DNA of 64,000 bases from Callorhinus ursinus. Lineage: Eukaryota > Chordata > Mammalia > Carnivora > Otariidae. The DNA is taken from assembly GCF_003265705.1 (NCBI RefSeq), contig NW_020326258.1:1-64000 (forward strand), written 5' to 3'. The notes below the pieces were generated by a model. The model ran no database searches and was not told the origin of the DNA. It saw nothing but the letters and a program-made list of their open reading frames with translations. Of this stretch, positions 12,536 to 24,809 are shown piece by piece. Position numbers and translations under genes: made by a program. Each line of letters opens with the position of its first letter. Position 1 is the stretch's first letter.

Positions 12536-12539
<4 letters not shown>

Positions 12540-12863
12540 CTAGCTCTGTTTCTCTCTAAAGAAGGTAATTCTTTTTTTAAAAAAGTCCCCATGAACACTG
12601 CAATAGTCACAATGGGGTGTGATATTATAACTCCATGCCCAGAAATAATTCAATTATCCTCCAAGTTTACTTAGTTTGAAACTAGCATTTTGCTGTGTTT
12701 TCTCTCTCTAGCCTCAGCTATTCAAAGCTGAATGCTTATTGTTCTCACAATGCAGACTGACAATGGACAGGAAATCACAAAAAGAGCTCAGTCCCTAAAA
12801 GAAACCATTTAGCTATGCACGCCTATCAACGATAGATTCAGACTTGTCATTTTTTTTACTTAC

Positions 12864-12970
12864 GCTTTCTTTAAGAAAATCTTGTAATCCCTTTTCTTGC
12901 TCTTTAATTTTCTCTTCTCTGACTGGTGTTTTATCTTGCAAAATGTCAAACAAATTAAGTGTATGAACTT
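12864..12970 (-). other. Exon-like 107-nt segment, product unrecognised
   Basis: On the minus strand, a polypyrimidine acceptor (tctgtctctttctctggagcgcaccag) precedes 107 nt open in one frame, then a perfect GTAAGT donor. The translated segment (VHTLNLFDILQDKTPVRE followed by a Lys/Glu-rich stretch) is charged and helix-like. Frame and phase would join an upstream 31-nt segment (13221-13251) with its own GTAAGT donor. I recognise no family. It lies antisense to the inferred KCNJ6 intron, so it may be an antisense RNA exon or chance. Confidence 0.22.
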
Positions 12971-13220
12971 CTGGTGCGCTCCAGAGAAAGAGACAGACAA
13001 TATACACCCACTTTTGTTCTGAAACCTGGTATTCTATTAAGTTCAAACTAAAACAACAGTGTCCAAATCCACGGTTCCAGGAAATAAGGCTCTGGAGAGG
13101 GAGAGTAAGGGAGGCAAGCAGCCTCAGAGCACTCCTCCGGTCATTGAACCTGGATGGGTAGAAACGCAGGGGGTCCAGCAACACATCTGTCCCACCTTCT
13201 ATAAGGAAGAGCAAACTTAC

Positions 13221-13251
13221 CTGTAGGTTTAAATCTCAGGGGCCTGTTAGC
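13221..13251 (-). other. Possible 31-nt companion exon, weak
   Basis: On the minus strand it reads GCTAACAGGCCCCTGAG...CCTACAG followed by GTAAGT. The acceptor (aagttctggttag) has a poor pyrimidine tract. It is open in the phase that would join 12864-12970, after a 250-bp intron. Confidence 0.12.
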
Positions 13252-14214
13252 CTAACCAGAACTTAATGCCACTCACTCCACATTAGGTTTAATGCACTAA
13301 CAAAATATCCTAGCTCTTTTCTTTTAAAAAGCAAATTGTTTGTCTGAATTTCATACTTTGTGCCTCAAGTTTTCACGTTTGGGGGAAGAGGCATCTCACA
13401 GATGAGGGATGCTTTTCCTATGCATATCCCACAGAGAGCCATTTTGATGCTATTAGATAAAAATCATGGGAATATTCTTATGTGGTTGGTTCTCCTATCA
13501 ACTGTTGACTGGTAGAAATCGCAGGTAATGCCGGTGGCCCTGCTTTAGACTTTCAGTTGTTGGGATAGACCTGGGAAGGAAAAGTGAGTGAGAAAGGGCT
13601 CATGGTTTAGTCATCATAACTGAACCAGTGATTGCTTGTTTTCAAACCAGGCTTTGGTCCGTTCCCCTTCCTACTCAATCCTGCCACTGTGGATTCACTG
13701 CCGTAAAGGTGTAACATGCAAATAGTGTCCACATGTCACACAGGTGCAAAACGGTTTCCATAAAACCATTCAATATCAATTCCAGGGCTGAGTGCTTTGG
13801 AACATGACTTGCAAGAATAAAAATGTTCAGTTTGCATGGACTTGAACCATACAAGATAAATTAAACAGTGAAGCTATTGGTGTTACAGGTGGACTGGCCA
13901 AGCCTCAGGCCCTTGCAATCAGTGGTTTCTTGGGTAGTTGAACTGAGGCAGCCCTAGATCTGATGTGTTTGGGCTCTTGCACAGTCTTTCCAAAATATAT
14001 GATTTTATGGATTAAATCATCCAAAACATTGCTTTGAGCATTGGCTTGGCCAACTTGCCTGTTTCCTGTCGGGTTATCCAGGCTATGTACACATGAGCCT
14101 GTCCAAGTACATTTCAGAGTGTGCACTTGCTTGTTCACCAACCCACACACATGTACTACTGTGACCGGTGTTCGGTTCTCATGTAGATGCATAGATGGGT
14201 CTCTGAGGATTGTG
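13252..14214. other. Unique intronic sequence with an octamer motif
   Basis: No repeat recognised. About 13716-13723 holds ATGCAAAT, a perfect POU/Oct octamer, close to an E-box-like CACAGGTG at about 13740. Function is unknown. Confidence 0.35.
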
Positions 14215-14395
14215 CCTCTGAGGTCACTGCCTCGATTCAAATCTTGGCACTCCTTGTGGGGTGTCTACGACATCCAAGTAACTTAACCTCTGAAAGCCTC
14301 GGTTTACTCAACTATAAAATAAAAATAAGAATTTCTATCTCGAAGAGTTTTTGGTAGGAATGAAATGAGATTGTGCGTGTAAAGTGGGTACCTCA
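14215..14395 (+). mobile_element. MIR SINE
   Basis: MIR order: 'cctcgattcaaatcttggcactcc', 'acatccaagtaacttaacctctgaaagcctcggtttactcaactataaaataaaaataa', 'ttttggtaggaatgaaatgagattgtgcgtgtaaag'. This is the core plus LINE-derived tail of a diverged MIR. Confidence 0.85.
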
Positions 14396-17300
14396 GAGTC
14401 TGGGCCCAGTTGAGGGCTCTCGTCCTACACGTTTGCGCAGGGGTCCGGGCTCCGAAGGTTTAACGTTCTGCTGTCATCATGTTGAAATTCTTAATAATGT
14501 TGAACAAGGGGTCCTATGTTTTCATTCTGCACTGGGCCCCTCAAATTATGTAGCCAGTCCAGAACCTAGTAAATGTTAGCTGATATTGTCAATCATCACC
14601 ATGGGTTCTTTATTATTTCCAAGCTCAACACACAGTCAAAACTTACGATCTTTACTCTCATCTTTTAACTAGAGACCACCCAGAAACACCATTAGGGCTC
14701 TGGATTATTCAGTAATAGAAAAAAAAGTAAGTTAGGGCTGAGAGTATCACACAAGATGAGGCACCAGCTGCCTGCAGGTCCTGAGGGGTTGCTATGGAAA
14801 AGGTCGAGATTGTCCTTCTACCTTTGAGTCTGGTTCAAAGAGAAAATTACTCAGCTTTAACCTCTCACAAGCATTTAAATGTGAGGCCAGTAAAAAGGGA
14901 AAACCAAACAATAAACTGTGAGCTGCCACATAAACAGCAGCAACCTCAGAAGCATAGAAGCACCAGCCGCTGAACCCGAGGAAGCTCAGGGCAGAAGCAG
15001 GGGGGCCTGGAGAGGCTCTGTGCTCCACCCTGCAGCCTGGGCTCTCCTGGTCAGTGGGGGCTGCAAGCACAGCCTGGAAGGAGAGGAGGAAATACCACAA
15101 GAGAGCTTGGCATCTGTAACTCACAGGAAAGACGGGGCTCTGCACCGCCCCCTCCCTGAGAGCAAGACAGACAGCTGTCCAGCTCTTGGACAACAGGCTT
15201 CTGCCCCTAGGTTCTTCTTTTTTTTACAGAAATAATGCCTGTTCATTGAAGAGAGCTGGGATTCACTTTGGGGGGGGTGACAATGTAGCAGAGAGAGCTC
15301 CACAAACCCTGCATGCACATTTCTAGAACCCCCGGTGGAGATGGAGCAGACCCCCAGGGTGGACCCACACCTCCTATTGGTGGCCCGGACTAATGCCAGA
15401 GACACAAAGAAGACTTGCCCTTTGGGCTTCCCAGATCCAGACTCCAGGTGGCCAGCCTGCTCAGGTTCATCCACATAGTCTGTCTGGGATGTTATTGGTC
15501 ACGGCTCCTTTCACGTCCCGGCAGGTTTGATTCGATTCCGGGCCTGGATCATGCCACTCTACCCTGGAAGATGTATTCTTTCTTGATGTTTCTTGCAGAT
15601 GTTACTTCACATGTTAGATAACGAGTGAATTAACCAGCTTCGCTCTCAAAGGACAGCCTCAGACAGCTGCCTTGCCCTGTACTGACTGTTTAGAGCAACC
15701 CTTAGAGTATGCATGCCTTATACATATTTATTTTCATTTGCATGTAAACATTTGTTTGTTTAATACTTAAACACCCCTTAAAAAAAAGCTGAACTATATT
15801 TTCATGAGGAATTTGCCTTATATTTAAAAATCCACACATTTAATTTAAGAAAAATGAAATCCATATGTTTCTGACTTACTTATCCTAAATCTATCAAAAC
15901 ATTTTAACAGCTGCCTAATGCCCAAAAAACATTTTGATGTTTCTTAACAGGTTTTTAAAAAGCTTTTTCTTAAAAAAATTAAAGAAGAAACAAGTGGTTA
16001 TACTTCGTGAAAGGGAAATATATCCAAACACCAAACTTCTGCTTCTTTGGACACATTGCACGCTACAGACTCACCTCTCCATCACCGTTGATCCAGCAAC
16101 CTCCCCATCTGTCTGCCGCTTTATTCGTCTGTCTGCAAAAGCACATTGTTCTTTGAGTGACTTCTAGATTTGAAGAGGGAGCTTGAGTCATGTATGTAGA
16201 ATGCCCAAGAGTACAAATCCTGCTGGTGTTATTCAGGAAAAAGTCCCAGCACCCAGGCTGTTATTATGCCCAGACTTTTGTCCTCTTGTTGAGGGTAGAG
16301 TTGGCCTTGGGGCCTCATCTGGCTCTCTTCCAGCCCTTCTACCTGAATGTTCTGCTGGGAAGGTGGGCGGGAGGCACACAGGGCCCACATTAGCCTTGTA
16401 CTTCACACCTCAATTCCCATCTACCCAGAACACCCAGCCCAGACTTTGGTTTGAGCTCTAGGCTTCATCTGAGGTTATGGTATAAGGCAGAGAAGAACAC
16501 TAGGATCAGAGGGGTGGACACAACTCCCATTGCCTGACAGCTGTGGCTGTGACATCTCCCAAACCCTATTCTCAGTCCAGGACCCACAGCTGGCCTGACT
16601 CCATCTGTCCTGTCATTCCGCACGTTAGTTCTCGTCAACTCAACTGTCCCTTCTTTTGTTATTCAACTCTTGTGCCAGTGGAATGCCACGGACAGTCTTA
16701 GGAGCCCTCGAGGTCAAAAGGGGAACATGAAAATAGGAAGTGGAAGGTAGTGAACGGGAAAGAAGTTTCAAGATAGTAAGAAGAAGCCTTGAGCACGACA
16801 AAGAAATCTGGGAGACGGAGGTTAAGAGTGCATCTCCCAGGACTTCGTCTCAGTCTGTGAGACTGATCCTATGACAAGGCTCGCACGAGCATCCAGGCCA
16901 AGCTGCAGTGTCCGAGGCAGGACCCAGATGAGCAGCAGGTGTGGTGGATGTAGGAACAAGGGAACCATGGTGGATGAGGGCATCACCAGATCACCCTTTG
17001 ATTTGTGTGGGATGACACCCTCAAAAAGTCACTCCAAAATTTATAAACTTCTTTGTCAAATATAAACATGGGATAATAAAGAAACCAAAATGTTCTGGTG
17101 TACATTGTACTGTGTACACACTCTCCCTTAAATGATTTAGAACTGCTTTTAATCCCTTCCCAAGAGCAGCCCTTGAAGACAAAACGAAACAGAAAATTAG
17201 TGAATTGTTTCCCTTTTTTAAATGCACTATGTGGAATATCCCTAGAATCATCCCTAGAATGATTCTAACAGAGCTCTGAAGCCCAGAGAGACAATTTTCA

Positions 17301-18420
17301 GTCATGGCAGACTGGGTTTTTTAGATTCCCAAGAGGCAACTCTGGGGGTGAGTTTGGGTCCCTGCCAGCTAGGTACTTGGGCTAGAGCCAAAGAGGTAAA
17401 TACTGGGCTTCAAGTAAAACAAATGCTGAAAAGGCCTGTTCCACTCCTAAGATCTCTGTTTAATGGTGGCTACTGCTGACATGATTGCTTTCATATCTTT
17501 AATTTATCTAACCAGATGCATAAAGCTACGTGTCCATCTGTTTTTCAGCAGGCCAAGTAGACTCCTCAATTGTGTGCCCTCCTAGTTGCTGCAGCACACA
17601 TGAGCTACAGGAAAGGGGTAACTCAACATGTAGCAAAGGCTCCTGCCTCCCACACTTCCAGGATATAAGAAGTTACTATGCAAGATGCCCATTTTGTAGA
17701 GCTGTGGTCTCCTTTTTGAATTCCCTACATCCTCCCCAGGACCTACGTCATTCTCTGTTTTTGCTTGCTTCTGCTTGTGCAGGTGCATTTGTCAACTCCT
17801 ACTGTCCACAGCACTTCATCCCTCAAGGCCTGCCCTCAAGAGCACATAGTCCCTCATCTAAACTGCCATTTCCTGAGCCCAAATTTTAATACTTAGTCTC
17901 TACCAAAGGGGCCACAGCCATCTGGTCAACCAACACCAGCTTCTTAATGGAAGACGAGTTTGCTTTCTAGGCTCACTCCTTAATGGATCTTAAATAGGAC
18001 TTTGCTATCTTGTTTGGAAGTATGAATGACACAGGAGGTTTAAAGCACAAATAAGGACAAAGATTCCATGTTACCCGAAGGGTGGAAGGGTGCTACAAAG
18101 CATAGATAGAACTTATTTACTTCCTTCCAATCACGGTCAGTCATCAACCACCACATCATATGTATATATTGTTCCAACTCTTGATGGGGTTTGAAACGAG
18201 CAGATTGAGCTAAACCCAAACCCAAATTATACAAACATGTAAAGGCCTAAGGCAAATGTTCCTATCAGAATCCAGCTTAACCAGGTCCAAGAATTATTGA
18301 AACTGACAACTTATAAAAATGGTTAGACATTTAAAACACAAGATCCAGCCTACGTACCTGATGAGTTTCTCCACCCAAGTCTATAAAAACTTCTCGGAAT
18401 ATTTCTATGAATTCATACAT
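14396..18420. other. Long unique stretch, no gene seen
   Basis: No exon, RNA gene or confident transposon recognised across about 4 kb. 14.9-15.5 kb is GC-richer. 15.7-16.0 kb is AT-rich with short A runs. Confidence 0.35.
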
Positions 18421-18478
18421 GAAAAGCACAAAAAGCAATGCCTGGCATATAGTAGGTGCTTAATAAATGTGAGCCATT
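18421..18478 (+). mobile_element. L2/MIR tail fragment
   Basis: 'gcacaaaaagcaatgcctggcatatagtaggtgcttaataaatgtgagcc' is the highly recognisable shared L2/MIR terminal module. Confidence 0.75.
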
Positions 18479-20379
18479 CTTAAGATCAGAAGAGGGGTCC
18501 CATATGAAGAATGTGACTTGGAGTCCATAGAAATGTTGATACAACCCTATACCAAGAATAGATCATCACAAGCAGGAACTCAGGTTCCTTCCAGGCCCCC
18601 ACAGCATGTGATTCATTATTTACTCCCAAATCCTCCAGATGATTGACTCATAGGCTGGTATGACAATCCCAAGAAATAATTCACTGCCTAGAGCTCTGCT
18701 CAAGGACCCACAAAACCTTGTCTCCCCTCACACCTACCCATTTTAGGGCCACTGTGAATTTCTGGTACCACATGCAAAGTGCACCCCATCATCATTCCCT
18801 ACTTCCATTTTCCCTCCCCTAAACTATGAGAGAGACATCAAACACACAGCTTGAGAACCATGTTTTAAAATGGTCACCCACATAAACAACTTCCAAAAAT
18901 TTTCTGTACTGTGAATTCTCAAGAACATTTTTGTTTTATTTGAAAACTGCCAGCTCCTCTTTCCTCCCCATCAGTCTCTGCCCATTGTGGGAGCCCACTG
19001 TCATTCTGCTTAGGCAGCTCTTGGACTGTATGAGTTCTATATTGCCCCCACAGGTCCCAGACAGATGTTCTTCCTTTGTCTGGAGCTCAGCTTCACTCTG
19101 GACCTTCTCTTAACAGCAGTCCCTAGAAAGTAAGAGAGTCAGTATTCTATCTCACTTTTCCAAATGCTTTTCTTGATAAAACGTGTAATTTACTTCGTGA
19201 AGGCTATTTCTAACACAGCACACACATTCAATTTAATTCTGTGATATTTTCCTCAAAAAGACCTTTAGGGAAATTATTTAGAATTATGTTCTGGACAGCA
19301 TAAATCTCTAATCACAGATCCCATATTACTCACTCCCAAACTTGCAGATTTCTTTCTCTACATAGGCATATAGATTAAGAAAAGGTAGAATGTGCTCATG
19401 TATTGCATTGTTTACAAAGTGCTCACTGACCCCTGACACTGTCACCCCTACCATCACCGTGGCGCTAGAGACAACTTGGCCAGGACACCAGATGGGTGGG
19501 AGACTTGGGCTTCCATCTTCTTTCTCCTGCTGGGCAATGAGGTCCTTCCTAGGGAAGGAACAGTCCCCACCGTTGCCCCAGTGTTTCCATCTACAGGAGA
19601 ATTAAGTGTCTGTTGTCCCAAGCCTGCACTTTCCTGCCCCACCTATCCGCTACAGGAAGGCCAAGTGATAATGGAAGTGACCCCCTCCCTTTGCTCTTTG
19701 GAGACTACTGACGCATAAATCCAAAGTGCAAGGTACTGCTAATATCTCAGAGCCGGTGACCTTGAATGATCCCTCTCCCCCGGCTTTCCTCTCTGCTCCT
19801 CGGTTTCATTAGCTGCCTTCTTGTTGTTGTAATATATTTACCATGCAGCCTTCTGTTATTTTTATCATATGGTTTTTCGCCATCTGCTGTGTGGCTCTAC
19901 GTAAGTGACATTGCTCTTTGCAAGGTAAGGTCTGGCCTGCTCCTCAATCTATTATTCTCTCTCCTTTTACTGTTTGATTCACTTCAAATGTAGTTTTTGG
20001 AAGCATGTAAGATATAAACACACATGCATAAACAAATGTGTGTAGAAATATAAGAGGAAGAGAGTGCATTTAACACTTTTTCAAAAAACTATAAAAGTAT
20101 CTTTGATATCAATCTCAAAGGGCAAGAAAAGGGATCTGTTTGTTACCCAAATTAAAAAAGAAAAAGAAAAGAGTTTACTTTTATTCATGTAGGCCCTGCT
20201 GCAAGCATGCAGCCTGGGGCTTCCAGGGGCCTGGTGACCCCTCAGCTGCCCTCACAGGGCAGATTCTTGTCCCTTTGATCTGAAGCAATGCAGCCTGTAC
20301 CTTTCTTCCCTGTGTATACCCAAAACACCTCAGGTGTTGTTAAAGGATCATTTAAAAAAAAAAAAAAGGTAAAATTATG
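18479..20379. other. Unique sequence, one weak exon-like island
   Basis: No gene or repeat identified with confidence. 19849-19900 has acceptor- and donor-like edges but is open in all three frames and hydrophobic, so coding cannot be inferred. Confidence 0.35.
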
Positions 20380-20720
20380 ACTCTTGTACAAACAAAATGA
20401 ACATGTGCCAAAGATTTTATTGAACTCATTCATTAAAAAAGGAAATTGTATAGATGTCACAACAGGTTCAAAGAAGTCAAAGAACCACAAATTTATACGG
20501 AGTACAGGAATGTTGAAATGGTTTTTCTGTGGGGAGGCAGATCGATTAAACCTCTGCGGACAGAATTTATTTGCGGGTCGATGCACAAGAATTCTTTTGC
20601 ATTGGTAATTATGATTGCATTGCCATCGGTTCTCTACAATTTACAAATTATAAAAATAGCTCCATGGCAATAAACAGCTAAGCAGGAAAACTAGAAGAGT
20701 GTGCTCTAAATAATGCATAG
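20380..20720. promoter_or_regulatory. Candidate conserved non-coding element (enhancer-like)
   Basis: A repeat-free, AT-rich segment keeps several CpGs (atacgg, gatcgatt, ctgcggac, gcgggtcgatg, catcgg), unusual for neutral AT-rich intron. It also packs homeodomain-type TAAT/ATTA cores (gtaattatgattgcattgcc, ttaaacc), an octamer-like ttttgcatt and an atgcat site. No coding frame is persuasive. Conservation across mammals is inferred, not measured. Confidence 0.35.
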
Positions 20721-21244
20721 TTTTCCATTGAAAACATCCAGTATTCTTCATTGTTTATTCCTAAATGTCCACACACGAAGCCTGGCTGCCTATTCTCCAC
20801 CCTCCATTCTCCTTCTGGCAGCCATTAGTTGTCTCCACTCATCCTCTGACCTCCCACCTTGACCACGGCCTGACAGCAGGTGAATCTGTTGGTGCTCTAT
20901 TTGTCCAGGAGTCCCCAGTTGACCACTCAACTCCTTTCTATACTGTGTTGCTGATCTACACTTCATTTGCTCATCCTCCCTCTTCCATCCAGTGGCTACT
21001 GGGCAGTGAGCCAACGTCCAGTCACCCATTACATCAGAATGCCCCCCTGGTCTCAATATCTAGCTAAGATCAGCTCTGCTCCTTCAACAAGAGCTGCACA
21101 AAAGTTATTTGAAAGATCAGGCTCCTGGTTCCATGAGGCCACACAAAGCCTTACCTTCTCTTTCCATCCATATATGGAAACCTCAGGATATGACCTGATT
21201 TCCGATCCACTTATTAATTACAATTTCTCCCTTGGGTATCAAGT
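20721..21244. other. Unique sequence
   Basis: Pyrimidine-rich on +, with modest open frames that look like chance. Nothing recognised. Confidence 0.35.
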
Positions 21245-21615
21245 CAAGATTCAACCAGAGAAGCAGAACCAATAAAAGGTATATATGAAGATACTTATGG
21301 CAAGCAGTTGGCTTCCATGATTGAGGGGCCAGCAAGGCATGTCAGCAATCCACAGGGCAGGCTGTCAAGAAGGGGAGACGAATTCTCCAGCATGGGCTGA
21401 CGCTCTGTCCGCAGGTGGAATTTTTTTTCTCAGAGAAGTCTCAGCCCTAACTTTAGGGTCCTTTACCTGATTCAATCAGGCCCACCCAGGTTATCTAGAA
21501 GAAAATCAACTGATTATAGACTTTAATCACATCTACAAAATACTTCCACAACAATACTTCAATTAGCATTTGAGTGAATAACTGGGCACTGTAGCCTAGC
21601 CAGATTGACACATGA
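21245..21615 (+). mobile_element. L1M 3' end
   Basis: Landmarks: 'ttcaaccagagaagcagaaccaataaaaggtatatat', 'ggcttccatgattgaggggccagcaagg', 'ctttacctgattcaatcaggcccaccca', 'atcaactgattatagactttaatcacatctacaaaatacttccacaa' and 'aataactgggcactgtagcctagccagattgacaca'. This is the L1MB/L1MC 3' UTR order. It is truncated at 5' and eroded. Confidence 0.8.
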
Positions 21616-21664
21616 TTTGGAAAACAGACAACTGAGTTAAAGACACAAATCAGGTTATGCTGTA

Positions 21665-21812
21665 GTGGTAAAGAAAAACCACTTGATTTGTAGTAGTCAC
21701 AAACCCTGGGTTCCAGACCTGCACTGTCACTGGGGACACTCAGCTGCCATGTACATCCTTCATTTGTAAAATGAGATCTCTAGTCTGGGTAAGATACCTG
21801 ATCTGCAGAACT
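21665..21812 (+). mobile_element. MIR SINE fragment
   Basis: 'agtcacaaaccctgggttccagacctgcactgtcactgggg...catttgtaaaatgagat...ctgatctgcag' follows MIR order in diverged form. Confidence 0.65.
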
Positions 21813-23769
21813 CATTAGAGTGTGATGTTTTATATTTGTGGGGGGTTGCTACTGATGTGTGTATTGGCAACTAACTGGAAACTGGTGTGTGTCTTCCAGT
21901 TTACTCTTAATAAAACATCTTCAGGTCTTAACAGATTACCTAAGTGTAGCCTGTCGCATAGTAAAATTAAACCAGCAGAGAAGACCCGGGGTGGGGAAGG
22001 CAAGAATAGGAAGTTCAGTTCTTCCTTCCCATGTCATGGAAATACCAACCAAACACAGAAAGAATCTTACTTCCCACGTCCCTGTTCTGAAGCTCAAAGG
22101 CTGTGAGGATATGCCCTCTAAGACTGGGAAATAATAGACTCTCACTTTGGAGAATGTTATGAAATTTGGCTTTCACGCAGGGAGGATGACAGGTTTTGTT
22201 TTTTTCTTCCATTTCTTTAATCGTGAAAAATCACAGCTAACACTTCCAGTGTACAGTTCTATTAACTTCATCAGACAGCAGTGAGGAGGAACTGGATCTT
22301 GATCTAATTGGAGGATATCCATTCATTGATCTCTAAGGTCCTGGGAGAATCCATTGTTGAAATACGCCCTAGTTTGATAAAATTCACTTATCCTCAACAT
22401 AAAAAAACATCATTCCCTTCAACACAGGCCCTTGGTTTTTCACTCAGCCACTAAATTCTAAGACACACCATAAAAAACAAAGGACACTGAATGGGGCAAG
22501 CTCCGGAGTTTCCATATATGAGTGTGTCAGCAAGAACATAGCCTCTTAAAGCCCTTTAAAAGGGGTTTGCATCAAATTCCCTATATTATAATGTGTACGA
22601 ATTCCTTCTAAGCTGCCCCCCCCCATTTCTAGAGTGATTAATTCCATAAGCTGGGGTTGCTGGTTCTACCTCTGACTCCCAACAGAGGAGTTGAGATCCT
22701 CAATCTGTAGAACAAGTGAGTTCTGAAAGGGTCAGATACATCCCTCCTCCACCCTGGGCCTCTGCCTTTCTTCTTCTCTTCTTGCACCCTACAAAATGGC
22801 CAAGAACTGGACATAGATGTGGATGGCACCCGGGTGTCAAAGAAGAATATCCACAGTTCCCTAAAAATGTTTGTGCTCTGCCTGTTCCATGCTTTTCTGT
22901 ACAGTGGTCATTTCTGGTTTTCATGTGAACTAGAGTATGCCTTTCAGTATCACACTGAAAACACAGCTCTCTCTCACTGAACGCACTCTCCAACAGTCTG
23001 AATGTATATTCGAATTCAAATATTCAAATTATATAGGATGGTAACTCCAGCTTTTCTAACACTCCTATAGAGATTTTCTGTGTATGAGTCAGGTTTGGGG
23101 TTAAGGCTAGGGCTCTATCCAAGAGCCACTGTGGGTCTAGTTCTAGGCGGTGAAGGCAAGGAAACCAGGCTCCTTGAGCCTTCTTGTTTAAAGGGAGGTA
23201 AAATGTCATCACCTGCATTATGACAGGGGACGTTGGCAAGGCATATGTCTACAGGAAGCAGGTACCTTTGAAGAGACCTCTCCTGTGACAGTTCGAATTT
23301 AATCATGTGACCTCAGTGAAAGGGTCTGACTCCCTGCCACACCTGAGCCCCAGTCATTTTTTTCAAGTCTTTTTCTTTTAAGATACCTCATCACAAGCAG
23401 AGCTCCCATGTCTGGGTAAGTTGTTGTTTACTTCTCTGGAGGCTACATCTCTTTCTCTTCCCTGGGTTGTTTTGCAATGCATCGAACAGTGGCCAACAAA
23501 TATTTCACTCAACTGCTGACATTAAAAAAAAAAAACTATTAATGAATTGGACATCACTTACCCACGTCTCTGTCAAATGTCAGGTGCAGGCAGATGCATG
23601 GCTACAGAGTGCTGTCCCACCAGCCCCAGCCCTCCAACCTGGTCTCGGTGCTGCCAGTGACACACTAGGTGACAAGCCCACATTTTCAGAGAGTGTCTCT
23701 GGGGCCTCCCATCATTTCAGGCAGTTTAAGCTCAACCACCAAACTGTCAGTGTTGTATAAGCTCCCATT
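21813..23769. other. Unique sequence with a micro-exon-like site
   Basis: No repeat or gene recognised. A 33-nt segment at 23383-23415 has a strong acceptor (caagtctttttcttttaag) and a strong donor (GTAAGT), but is open in all frames and too short to identify. C-run at about 22616-22624. Confidence 0.35.
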
Positions 23770-24000
23770 CCCCTGCCAAAAAAATAACAAGTTCCATATT
23801 TTTTAATTGCTTAAAGAAACAATACAAGGTAGTAAGACTTTTATAAGTCATGGAACAATTTGTTTCTTACACAAGTCCTAGCAATGCATGTATCAGCAGA
23901 ACATATTCTAGAAGGGGAGCCATTATGCAGAATGGGTTTATAAACTCATTAGCTCTTAATTCCAGCTAATTATGTGTTTTGTCACACATAGCTAAGTACC
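23770..24000. promoter_or_regulatory. AT-rich, possibly conserved segment beside a SINE
   Basis: Repeat-free, with TAAT-rich clusters (ttagctcttaattccagctaattatgtg) and an atgcatg site. It resembles mammalian conserved non-coding elements in composition only, so this is weak inference. Confidence 0.2.
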
Positions 24001-24004
24001 TGTG

Positions 24005-24238
24005 AAAACCTATTTTATTTTATTTTTTTAAAGATTTATTTATTTATTTATTTGACAAAGTGTGAGCAAGGGAGGCAGGGGGAGGAGCAGAGGGAGAGAG
24101 ACAAGCAGACTCCGCAATGAGCAAATGGAGCCTGATGCAAGGCTTGATCCCACAACCCTGAGATCATGACCTGAGCCAAAAACAAGAGTTGGACGCTTAA
24201 CCTACTGAGCCACCCAGGCACCCCAAAAACCTATTTTA
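24005..24238 (-). mobile_element. Carnivore SINE (Can-SINE) with 13-bp TSD
   Basis: On the minus strand it starts ggggtgcctgggtggctcagtaggtt, has the tRNA-derived A/B-box region, a CT-rich middle, and a tail (aaataaataaataaatcttt). It is bounded by AAAACCTATTTTA at 24005-24017 and 24226-24238, a perfect 13-bp target-site duplication. Exact duplication suggests a fairly recent insertion. Confidence 0.95.
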
Positions 24239-24710
24239 ACAATACAATTTCCTTATGCACAAAAATCGATTTTAGATGTCAACAGCACACTGTGAATAAA
24301 GCAAAATCGAGTCCAAAACATTAAAAATATGAATGTCTGACACAAGATGTACTTCATGAAGAATAAATTCTCAAGGACTCAATGATAAAATAGATGAGGC
24401 TTCCTTCAAGTCTAAACCACATCTCCAAACCAGATCTATAAAATATCTAAGTTGGAACCCGCGATGTAGCCATCAAAAGTAAGCAGTTAAGGGTATATCA
24501 TGTAGCCAAAGAGCCATTCAATTTCTTCACATCATCAGAGGTCACTGTTACACTTACTTTCGGGGACAGAGTCCAGGCATTAACAATCACTGAATTTCAA
24601 AAACTTTGAACCTAAAAGATTATTAATTCCTGTTCTTACTAATTTGAACAAAGACAAACTAACAAATCAGGAGCTACTCCTCTAAAATATTAATGGATAA
24701 AATAATACAA
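24239..24710. other. Unique AT-rich sequence
   Basis: Nothing recognised. An isolated minus-strand donor-like GTAAGT lies near 24555 without a partner. Confidence 0.35.
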
Positions 24711-24777
24711 AATAAAGAAAATTTTTTATTTACTTTTTTAACTATCTATTAGAGAGAGAGCCCTCATGTGCGTGCGA

Positions 24778-24809
<32 letters not shown>

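Noticed and set aside
15475..15560. tRNA-like 'ggtttgattcgattccggg'
   Set aside because: Only the B-box-like string is present; no acceptor stem pairing or full cloverleaf.
19849..19924. Hydrophobic exon-like segment with two donor sites
   Set aside because: Open in all three frames and hydrophobic because it is T-rich. The acceptor is ordinary and no partner is visible.
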